Both the position numbers and the translations under genes were made by a program. A DNA stretch of 64,000 nt from Heligmosomoides polygyrus polygyrus. Its lineage: Eukaryota; Nematoda; Chromadorea; Rhabditida; Heligmosomidae. Under the pieces are notes generated by a model. It made no database searches and was not told the origin of the DNA. It worked only from the letters and a program-made list of their open reading frames with translations. The DNA is taken from assembly GCA_947396885.1 (NCBI GenBank), contig OX377201.1, positions 65,012,983 to 65,076,982 on the forward strand, read 5' to 3'. This document shows positions 55,594 through 64,000 of this stretch, in pieces; position 1 is the stretch's first letter, and each line of letters opens with the position of its first letter.

Positions 55594-56924
55594 ATGGGAA
55601 ACCGTCAAAAAATCGATGTTCCCGAAGTCTGTCGAAATTGATACCGTTCGATAGCATTTTTCATGGTGAACAGAGTGGTACCATTGCGAGTGTCGAGAAC
55701 TCAATGTTGGCTGAGTAAGAGCGCAAGAAACTCTAACTGCTATCTTCTGCCGCTTCAAACTGGCAGCTGAAGCTAAGGCAGTTTATGCAGCTGAGGTGTT
55801 CTGAGCATGTAATCGTAAAGTACCCTTAACATCCTGTTCGCCCACGTGTTTTGAGGCTGTTAGCTTCCCGCGTCTTCCCGCAGCGGTCCACCGAAATCGG
55901 AAAAAAATACGTCACACAAGCCTCACCTTCATATTCGCACCCCTGTAACATTGCCGCTTCTTCAGCTACCCCGCTCTACTTGAGCGTACTACTAGGCCGT
56001 TTTGCTGACTACCAGACCCAGAACTTGCGCTCTGAAAACGCCCGCGCGAGCAATCTGCGAGCGGTTGCCCCACTCGATTGGTAGGTCCGACTCTGTATGC
56101 ATTGCTCCCGGCGCACTCCTTAGTCTTTGCCGGACAGAGCACAGCAAATCCTGAGTAGGGCGGCAGCAAATTTTTGATAAAAACTCTCCAAACGCCCACT
56201 CTATGAGCTGTCGCGCCCAGTCGATTGATAGGTTCGATCCTATGTACATTGTGCACGGCGCACTCCAAAGTCTCGCCGGAACAGAGTACAGCAATTCCTG
56301 AGTAGGACGGCTGAGAATTTTTCATAAAACTCTCTAAATGCTCACTCTACAAACTGTCCCCCCCCCCCTCGATTGATAGGTTCGATCCTATATGCATTGT
56401 GCACGGCGCACTCTCAGAGGACTCCTGGCATGACAAAGCACATTACGCCATGCTTGAGATGCTCCGAGAACATGCAAGTCCTGGAATATAAGCTTCCCCA
56501 GTGGCAAAAAGTCTCCTCCAGACATCTTTGACCACCCACTGCGAAAACGCGGTGGTTTGGCGAATTTGTATACATGGTTGTGTAGATCTCGAAGAGACGA
56601 ATCGATCGGTACCAACCTTTTCTCAAAAAACCTCATATTAGAGGAATTGTGACCATGCAACGGTTTTCGACGCCTTGCGGCCGACAACTCGTCCGCGGCA
56701 GTCCTTCTCAATGGAGCGCAAGTTTTCAATTTTGGCCATTTTTGATCTTTCATATGAAATGTATATACCAAACGATAGAGCTCAATCTCCTGAGCTCAAA
56801 TGTGCTCTTAGTTTTTCAAATGGATGATCCTTGGGCGAGTTATAGCAAAAAGACGCAAAAACCGCAAAAGTGCGGTTTTTTCGGCGTCTATTCAAAAGAC
56901 GCGTCCGGTACTGTAGCTCGTATG

Positions 56925-57085
56925 GGCGCCGGCGTGGTCTCCATTCCCCTTGTCGAGTGTCAGAGTGCTCCAATGGATCCTCCTCGCTCGAGGAACGCGA
57001 ACAGTCTCATATCGATCGTTCAGAGTTTCCACGAGGAAACTGACCAATGCGTTGGTGGGCGTCTTGGTGATCTTTGAAGGCCGGC
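56925..57085 (-). pseudogene. RTE-B 3' scrap
   Basis: Minus frame: ALVSFLVETLNDRYETVRVP then RARRIHWSTLTLDKGNG, matching the tail seen at 37760-38330. It directly abuts the end of the large palindrome. Confidence 0.7.
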
Positions 57086-57300
57086 TACTGAGCAGACCTA
57101 GAAACATTGTGTCATCCAGCTGGGTAGAAATCTTGCGCATTTTCGAAAAGCATTTTTTTGCTTGAGACGACCGTGGTAGATTATTCCTACACGTTTTTAA
57201 GCACAACATTACTTATGGTTTGTCAGAAGGCGCGTTTTTGGGTATCACATACATAACGTCTGCGCTGGTTTTAGAAGTGTTCGGTCTAAAACGGTGGTGT

Positions 57301-57347
57301 CAGGTTTGAAATGAAAATGACTGAAAGTCATTTTCATTTCAAACCTG
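57301..57347. repeat. Perfect 22 bp hairpin
   Basis: CAGGTTTGAAATGAAAATGA then CT (57301-57322) is followed by loop GAA and its exact inverse (57326-57347). Three-base loop and no mismatch. Function unknown. Confidence 0.92.
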
Positions 57348-57810
57348 TTAGAAAGGCCTCCGCGACATCTTACGGAAGCATTTTCGGCGGCGGGGGGAGG
57401 GGAACACATCACCTTTCCGCCTGCCAGCAACCTCTCCTTCCTTTCCATTTCTTTACTATTTAAAATGCTATGTACACTTATATGACAGTACTCATTAGTG
57501 AAAATGGTGGCGATGTCCGTTCCTCCACGTGGTGCCACTGGAAACTGCCCGCTCTGCGAGCTAAGCCGAACACGGACATTCGATTGCAGGCGACAGGCCC
57601 TTGTGACAGGCCGGCCTACGAACACCCATGTCACATCACATGGTTCATGACATTGCAAGTTTTTCGTGATAGTGCTACGGCGTCCGCGGGAGCCGACGCG
57701 CACTCGCAGAGCCCGGCGAGTGTGAGAAGTATGCGAGGGTCCCTGATGCGAGGACGGCATCGGGGGCAACTGAGCTAGTTCGAAACTCCCGTAACGTAAG
57801 CAGGACCCGC

Positions 57811-58770
57811 GTGGCAACGCTGAATGTGGGTACGTTGACGGGCCGCTCGTGCGAGTTGGTTGAAGCACTGGAGCGTAGAAGAGTTGATTTCTGTGCGGTG
57901 CAGGAGACGAGGTGGTCCTGCCGCAAGTCAAGGGACATAGGGCGTGGCTTCAAGGCCGTTCTATGTGGAAGTCCCAGGACCACCTTTGGTGTCGGAATAA
58001 TCGTCTCCGAACGATTTCGTGACTCGATTGTAAGCGTTGAGCGCTTTGACGATCGATTGATGAAGATCGTTGTCGCCGCTAAGGAGCGACTCTACCACTT
58101 CTTCTCTGCGTATGCTCCGCAGACTGGCTGCTCCGATCAAGCCAAGGATGAGTTTTGGAACCTGCTGGATGAGAAGGCAGCAGAGGTACCGTCGAAAGAT
58201 GTCATCATAGTCGCTGATGACCTTAATGGGCACGTAGGTGCTACGAAAGACGAGTACAGCTGTCATGGTGGTTTCGGATACGGATCATGTAACGCCGATG
58301 GTGAGCGCATTCTTGAGTATGCGGAATCACATAGTCTCACCATTGTAGACACCGTCTTCCGAAAACGCGACTCCCACCTCATCTCATATTATAGTGGGAG
58401 CTCCAAGTCTCAGATAGACTTTGTGCTTGTGAAGGATCGTGACCGGAGCCTTGCCACAGACGCGAAGATCGTGCCGTATGAGACGGTCGCCCCACAGCAC
58501 CGACCGCTGATCTGCACTCTGAAGATTGTCCCTCCGAGGCTGAAGCAGGTCGAGCGATGCGGTGCTGCAAGAATCAAGTGGTGGCGAATGAGAGAGAAGA
58601 AGGAAGCAGCTGTGATTTCTCGCGTGCGGTTACCGACAGTCACGACTGTCGACGAAACTTGGAAGAAAACGACCGACGCGATTCGTCAAGCTGCACAGTC
58701 GGAACTCGGCATTACGAAGCTGGGCGACGGAAGGTCGACAAACAGGCATGGCTGTGGACAGATGACGTGA
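57811..58770 (+). pseudogene. RTE-A endonuclease (57507 copy)
   Basis: ATLNVGTLTGRSCELVEALE, VQETRWSCRKSRDIGRG, HFFSAYAPQTGCSDQAKDEF, VIIVADDLNGHVGATKDEYS, SQIDFVLVKDRDR, APQHRPLICTLKI: all APE-type endonuclease motifs are present with the DLN Asp kept. The frame is open further upstream to about 57697. It is lost at GDGRSTNRHGCGQMT by a frameshift near 58725; the linker continues at 58557-59015. Confidence 0.88.
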
Positions 58771-59015
58771 AAGCAAAAGTGCGAGAGAAGAAGTCGCTTT
58801 ATCACGTGTTTCTCGGCGAAAAGACGGCCGATAACTGGCGGAAGTACCAAGAAGCGAGGAAAGCTGCAAAAAATGCCGTGACTGTTGCAAAAGCCACTCA
58901 TTATGGAGATGTCAACGAGAAGCTCGAGTCACGCGATGGCGAGCGGTATCTGTACCGGCTTGCTAATAATCACCATCGGCAGACCGAGGACATAGAAGTT
59001 TTTCGGCATCAATGA
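58557..59015 (+). pseudogene. RTE-A linker region in a shifted frame
   Basis: From about 58720 this frame reads KVDKQAWLWTDDVKAKVREK, KSLYHVFLGEKTADNWRKYQ and YLYRLANNHHRQTEDIEVF, colinear with the linker of the minus-strand copy. It ends at FRHQ by a second frameshift. Confidence 0.8.
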
Positions 59016-59301
59016 TGAGAACGGCCATCTTCTTACGGACCGCAAGAAGGCATTGAAGCGATGGCGCGACTACTTTGAGGACATCGTCCAGCTTTCCAGC
59101 AATCAGTGCGGCTTCGTGGCTGGCTGTGGCACCGTTGATGCCATACATGCCGTCCGCCTCCTGATAGAGAAGCATCGCTAGAAACAGAAGCCAGTGCATA
59201 TCGCCTTTTTCGACTTGGAGAAGGCCTTTGACCGCGTACCGCGTGAAGTGATATGGTACGCCCTGCGTCAACATGGAGTTCCTGAAGAGCTCATAGAGTA
59301 G

Positions 59302-60201
59302 GTGCGAATTCTCTACTCTTGTCCAAAGAGTCGAGTTCAAGCTGCAGCTGGGACCTCGATGGAGTTTCCCATCTCTGTCGGAGTACATCAGGGTTCTGCG
59401 CTTTCCCCACTCCTCTTTGTTGTCGTCATGGATGCCATCACACGAGATCTTCAGAAGCCCGTCCCTTGGACGTTGCTTTATGCCGATGACGTGATGCTCG
59501 CTAGCGAAGATAAAGGAGAACTCGAGCGAGAGTTGCAAGCTTGGTGTGATCGCTTGGAGCGGTTTGGACTCAGATTGAACGTGAAGAAGACCGAGTATTT
59601 ATCGACGGACGTTACCGAGTCCAGCTCCATCAAGGTTAACGGCATCGAGCTTCCACGCACTGCGGTCTTTAAGTACCTGGGATCAGCAGGCGCGTCTGAC
59701 GGCAAACTGATGGTCGAAGTGAATTCACGCGTGAGTGCAGCTTGGTCCAAGTGGCGCTCGTTGACTGGCGTGCTCTGCGACAAGAAGATACCAGAGCGCT
59801 TTAAGTCGAAGATCTACAGAGCAGTCGTCCGGCCGGTAGCAATGTACGGCGCTGAGTGTTGGCCAGCGACCAAGGAAGTTGAAACGCGCCTCAGCGTCAT
59901 GGAAACGAAGATGCTGCGCTGGACGGCAGGAGTTACGCGCATGGACCGCATCCGAAACGATGCTATTCGGCAGAAGTTCGGTGTCGCGCCGATAACTGAC
60001 AAGATGCGCGAAGCTCGCTTACGATGGTACGGCCACATTCTGCGTGGAGAAGAAGACAGCGTCCGCAAGATAGGCCTTAACTTCGAGGTAATAGGAAAGC
60101 GGTCTAGAGGGCGCCCGAAGCAGCGCTGGGCTGATACGTTACATACGGACTTGAAAGTAGCTGGTGTCCACCCCGATCTATCGGGAAAGGTGGCGTCATG
60201 A
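59302..60201 (+). pseudogene. RTE-A reverse transcriptase palm and tail (57507 copy)
   Basis: RILYSCPKSRVQAAAGTSME, GVHQGSALSPLLFVVVMDAI, LLYADDVMLASEDKGELERE (catalytic YADD intact), then FGLRLNVKKTEYLSTD and LRWTAGVTRMDRIRNDAIRQ. The upstream fingers region has an internal deletion, and stops near 59181 and 59299 separate it from FDLEKAFDRVPREVIWYALR. Confidence 0.88.
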
Positions 60202-60241
60202 CACCAGAATAGCGGACCCCGCCACGAAGCGGGACAAACGC

Positions 60242-60315
60242 TGAAGAAGAAGAAGAAGAAGAAGAAGAAGAAGAAGAAGAAGAAGAAGAAGAAGAAGAAG
60301 AAGAAGAAGAAGAAG
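60242..60315 (+). repeat. (GAA)n microsatellite, LINE 3' tail
   Basis: About 24 uninterrupted GAA units after CGCT, ending exactly at the right TSD. RTE elements typically end in short tandem repeats rather than poly-A. Confidence 0.95.
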
Positions 60316-60332
60316 ACTCATTAGTGAAAATG

Positions 60333-62984
60333 TTGACTGATTATCGCCAACGCTTATCCCTTCTTCTTATGGTGCCAACTGCAGAGAGAGGCTAGAGGCT
60401 AGGCCCTTGACCTGCGACTAGACGCTTCATAGGGCTTGCGTGAGAGAGCGTGAATAACTGTCTGTCGACGTCGAAGTGGAGCCCACCGTGCGCAGCCTTT
60501 TCGCTTAGAGCTGCGCATCTGCTTAGCGGTGAAGGAGCGACTCGGCGCTGCCATCCCGAACATGACAAATGGCCCGGTTCGCCGCGCACTGCTCATCTGC
60601 TGATGTTGTCCGCGCTGCTCAGATGGGCGAGGTCTCCACCGCCCTACTCCAGTCCTCAGCTCTTCTACTCGTGGCACCACTTCTCACTATTTTCCGAGTC
60701 ACGAAGGCGTTTCCGCGCATTTTCGACGCGTGCCAATTGCTAATCCTAGTTCTCCTTAGCTCTCGCTTTCTCGAACTGCTCATCTTATCGCCAGCCTCCC
60801 ACTGCAAGACTTTGAAGTGAGAGAGCTTTCTAGACGAAGCTGTTAGCAGAGGATTAGACACTCCGCTACCCCTTTTTCCTGCTTGCGTTTCGGTTCGGAT
60901 TATCTGCCACTTCAGAAGCGTTGTTATGATGGTCGAATTATAAGAACAATTGACACTATCAACGGTGCTCTAACCACTTTATCACCACACAAAGCGTGAC
61001 AGCCCTTCTTCGGTCCCTTAACATGCGCATTAATTTCCCACGTTTGTTCCACCATAGTGAAACTCGGCGGCAAGCAGTAAACACCATCAGAATTGCATAG
61101 CCAGCGCACCGTTCGATTTGATGTCAAGCCTACTCGGAAGCCGTTTCGTTACTCCTTTATGCTATGCTTTCATTTGTCGTGTAACAGCTCTCTAAGTGGT
61201 CGTCACATAACAAGCAAACGCAGGAAGAGAGGTTGATGCTGCAGCTTCGCCTCGATTCTCTTCCATCGGAATCCGCGAAAAAGCGCAGCAGTTTGAGGAC
61301 GATCCGTCAATGCGGCACGCATTCAGTCGCCCCTATCGCTCGAAAGTATCACCACTCGGACACACCTCTGTCTCGCAAGGGTGGACTCGTTTTCCATTCG
61401 ATCGGCCCCAGTTCCCAGCATTCAAAGGAGTTCGGTTAAGCGCAACAGAATTCTATCCCCACTTCCTGCGTCGACGAAGGCCTCCACGGCTGGGTGCTGT
61501 ACTTCGGCAAGTGCGTGCGTTTGAGACCCATTGAACAACCACAGGGAGCGCACAGCGGCCCACCACCGCTCGCTTATTTCTCTTTTGAAAAACTAATAAT
61601 TGAACAAAGTGCTGTCCTTTCGGCGAAATTTGCGGTTCAAGAGCAATTTTCGAAGACTGGACACGTAGGCCACAGAAAAAGGCTCTCCTTCATGACGGTT
61701 CAAATTGTTAGGTTGAAAGGTGCAATATCGGATCGTTACTTCATAGTTTTTGCTCACCTCGTGCTGAACCTCGTGAGTTGTTCTGTCTACGCACAGCTAT
61801 GCACGTTTCGAGGGTTCAAAGAGATGCTTGCAAGAAGCACGGTTGGCGTCTATGTTAGTTCGCAACCACATGCTTCAAAAAACGTGTGCACTTTTAGCCA
61901 TGCAGGATGTCTTCAAACTGAGCGCCGCTTATCTCACTACAATTTCACCTCTTCGCTTCTCACTCAAGCGCAGCTAGTTTGCAGTTCTGCGGTCGAAATC
62001 GCGCGTGGCGATCAATCAAAGCCGCACACCCTCTGACCTCAACAGCAAAACATGGCTGCTGCTGGAAGTAACCTGCTGACTGGCGCTCGAAAGCCTGTTC
62101 GCTCGCAAGATGGGAGGACGAGCGCAAGCACCAAACAGACAGATGCAGAAAAAGCACAATGCCACATGACCGACTGCAGCAATTACAGCGCGGCACCTCC
62201 ACACGAAGAGGGGTCCGTTTTTAGCTGCGATAGTGTGGAGTGTCGGATCTCCAACTTCCACCTTTCCTTGGCAGCATCATCAGCAGCATCAAAGGGGTTT
62301 CTCCCTATCTCTCATTCGAAAAGATCAGAAGGGAAAGAGGGACAATCAGAGATGAAAAATGAGGAATTATTAATTAATTACAACGTAGAGGAAATGAGAA
62401 AGCCGGCAAAAGCTGGTCAGGGCAAATCTTCCCTCGTATAAAAGGAATAAAAATAAAAAGTATAAACAGGGCCTTGAAGAAAATGAAAAACCTCGAACCA
62501 TTTTTAGGCCTATGAAAACGACGAGACAGGCCAATAAATAGTTCTACCTAACAACCTCGAGGCACAGAAGCATGTAAAAATGCATTGGGTCATTTCTATC
62601 ACGACCTTTAGCTTGACTGGTTCCATGCTGATATCAGCGACCGGCTCATCCCGATATACGGGCGAGTGCTGACGGGTACTAAGAGCCGCGGATGTTGCAT
62701 TGGATCATACAGGACCGCTGCTGCGATGGCGTAGGGCATACTCGCCCAGTCAACAGAAGACGTAGGTTCGAGTTCCGCCTGTCGCTAGAGTTTTGATCGC
62801 GACAACACATCATTTTGACAGCTTATATCCTCAATAACAGCCGCTTGAGGCCTAAAAAAGTAATTGAATGGTGCTCGTGCTGTAGATTGGCTTCCTTAAA
62901 AACCCTATCAAGACGCTGCAATCAACCTATTACTTCTACAGGATGACGATAAGACAAATTGAGTGGCCTCTACAAAGACATAAG
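60333..62984. other. No gene recognised
   Basis: Longest frames are 61494-62036 (+, 180 codons), 62052-62441 (+) and 60399-60680 (-). None shows a known motif or convincing splice pattern. 62700-62790 has a tRNA-like stretch with a B-box GGTTCGAGTTCC but no proper cloverleaf. Confidence 0.4.
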
Positions 62985-63255
62985 GAGGCCAACCGATTAA
63001 TAAATCGGTGAGTTACCCTTCCCAGACAAGCCCAGTACCAATTGTCGACCCCGGAGGAATGAAAGGCTTGATTGGCTTGGATGGGAAATCCGAGCCACTA
63101 ACCTGGAATCAGGTGCGCGTGGCAGTTGGAACATCCTCTGGCTGTGCTCCACGTGTTTTGGAACTGGTCATCGATAGCCATTGTATAGGCCAAATACGAG
63201 TTCATACCGCCTCCACCACATCCCTTACAAGTTTTATGAGAGGGTATTGTCGCCA
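62985..63255. repeat. Rearranged SINE family 1 fragments
   Basis: 62995-63125 matches the SINE in minus orientation (CCTTCCCAGACAAGCCCAGT, GACCCCGGAGGAATGAAAGG, GGGAAATCCGAGCCACTAACC). 63175-63255 matches the body in plus orientation (GGCCAAATACGAGTTCATAC, CTTACAAGTTTTATG). Two opposed partial copies, or one rearranged. Confidence 0.6.
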
Positions 63256-63752
63256 TGCTTTATCTTTACCCGTATATAGTTTTGCCGAATCGAGAGTACC
63301 GAGACTGAATCGCTCCTTCCTCCAACGCCACGTGACATTTCCATTCTCGGAATTTTTATGAGCGAAGGAAAAAGGAAGAACAGCCTTAAGGTGTTTCGTA
63401 GAAGAGAGTAACATAGCGGCTCCCTCGGCCAACTACCACTTGCTACCTACTTCCTCGGACATCGCTACTCCTTGGCTGATGATTCAAAGTGTGTTATCCG
63501 ACAGCTCATCCTTGCTAAACGTGCCTTCCTCATCTCGATTGTGCGTCTTACCTGTGTGCCATGAGTGGCCTTACGGCTGGTCTTTGATAAACAGGTCCAC
63601 AGGGTAGTTTAGCCATAAACTCGGTGTCTCGCGCTGTGTATTAACAATCAACCGACACTTTCTGCTTCCTTTCCATAGAAGAAGTTGATGTCAGTGTTTG
63701 TGAGGCTTGTTGTTGTCTCCGCTAAGTTCGTACTTTAATGCGTGGATTGTAG

Positions 63753-63884
63753 GTGGAAGAAAGGCAGCGCATCCGCAGGGAAATAGCAGTTTGTTCAGTT
63801 GCGCTATCATTCCTGCAGCACGCCGAGTTCAGAGATGGAGCTCTATTCTGCGTATTGCAACAGTTCCTGCAACACCCTCATTGA
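63753..63884 (+). CDS. Possible terminal exon of an unidentified gene
   Basis: After GGATTGTAG a 44-codon frame reads VEERQRIRREIAVCSVALSF, LQHAEFRDGALFCVLQQFLQ, then HPH and stop TGA. It has amphipathic helix character unlike the repeats around it. No partner exon could be placed, and a chance frame is quite possible. 63256-63752 and 63885-64000 show nothing else. Confidence 0.25.
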   Translation: MEERQRIRREIAVCSVALSFLQHAEFRDGALFCVLQQFLQHPH

Positions 63885-64000
63885 TGTCGCGATTTGGTCG
63901 TTGGAAGGCCAGTTGCTCATTCCCCCAGGTCGCGCAGGAATACAACAACAGCTCTGAAGAAATTCTGAAACATTCTGGCGCCGATCTCGTTCAGTATGCA

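Larger units (their letters stand above)
51635..56913. mobile_element. 5.3 kb palindromic foldback element, TA-flanked
   Basis: Ends CAGTACCGAACGCGTCTTTT (51635) and its near-exact inverse (56913, CAGTACCGGACGCG) are flanked by TA. Arms of ~2.1 kb are colinear inverted copies meeting near 53776. The right arm is longer by ~1 kb: a 298 bp SINE plus a ~700 bp internal duplication (54510-55230). The motif GACGTCATCGAAAGTCG or its inverse recurs near 53033, 53705, 53842, 54530 and 55230. Each arm has a near-identical 127-codon frame (51777-52160 plus, 56388-56771 minus) starting MVYTFHMKDQKWPKLKTCAP, of unknown status. No transposase seen. Confidence 0.88.
57507..60315 (+). mobile_element. RTE-clade LINE, family A, internally deleted copy
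   Basis: 2809 bp between exact 17 bp target-site duplications ACTCATTAGTGAAAATG (57490-57506, 60316-60332). It starts GTGGCGATGTCCGTTCCTCC like the 39174-42301 copy and ends in a long (GAA)n tail. It is about 320 bp shorter overall: the segment between the linker and DVVQLS of the RT is missing. Frameshifts near 58725 and 59010 and stops near 59181 and 59299 also disable it. Confidence 0.93.

Noticed and set aside
57245..57931. 228-codon minus-strand ORF
   Set aside because: Antisense to the RTE-A 5' region, and runs across the hairpin at 57301 and the element boundary, so not one gene.
62690..62795. tRNA gene candidate with GGTTCGAGTTCC
   Set aside because: B-box-like motif present, but the acceptor, anticodon and T stems do not pair properly; more likely a tRNA-derived repeat.

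Overview
This is a eukaryotic window, almost certainly from a nematode and most likely a strongylid (hookworm-type) worm. The evidence is a host gene split by many 54-90 bp introns with TTTCAG-type acceptors, a trans-splice-like acceptor one base before a start codon, nematode-type RTE retrotransposons and many decayed mariner elements. The species assignment is inference.

Two host protein genes can be reconstructed. (1) At 177-6652 (+) lie the last five exons of a front-end fatty-acid desaturase of the FAT-3/FAT-4 type (closest to FAT-4), with the third histidine box split by a 5.8 kb transposon-filled intron; the 5' part lies outside the window. (2) At 16486-28906 (-) is a complete 27-exon spt-5 gene (transcription elongation factor Spt5/DSIF large subunit) of about 1187 codons: acidic N-terminus, NGN domain, KOW domains, a TP-rich CTR and a C-terminal KOW. 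Its large introns hold a mariner, a tRNA-derived SINE and a LINE 3' end.

The rest is mostly mobile DNA. Two related RTE-clade LINEs (RTE-A) are bounded by perfect 17-18 bp target-site duplications at 39174-42301 (-) and 57507-60315 (+). A second RTE family (RTE-B) lies at about 7020-10147 (-), with 3' scraps at 37760-38330 and 56925-57085. A BEL/Pao LTR-element remnant (LTR, PBS, leader, gag) is at 2010-4396. Mariner-type transposase relics lie at about 11100, 14810, 20347 and 42575, and a mariner-ended foldback at 5193-6187. Two tRNA-derived SINE families recur; three copies of the first have clear TSDs. Several non-autonomous TIR elements are present, including a nested insertion at 29911-30334 with a 10 bp TSD and 44 bp TIRs.

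From 31 to 64 kb I see no complete host gene. The most striking structure is a 5.3 kb palindromic foldback (51635-56913) with TA-flanked ends, ~2 kb arms, a SINE in one arm with the empty site in the other, and an extra internal duplication. Repeat boundaries without a stated TSD are approximate (tens of bases).
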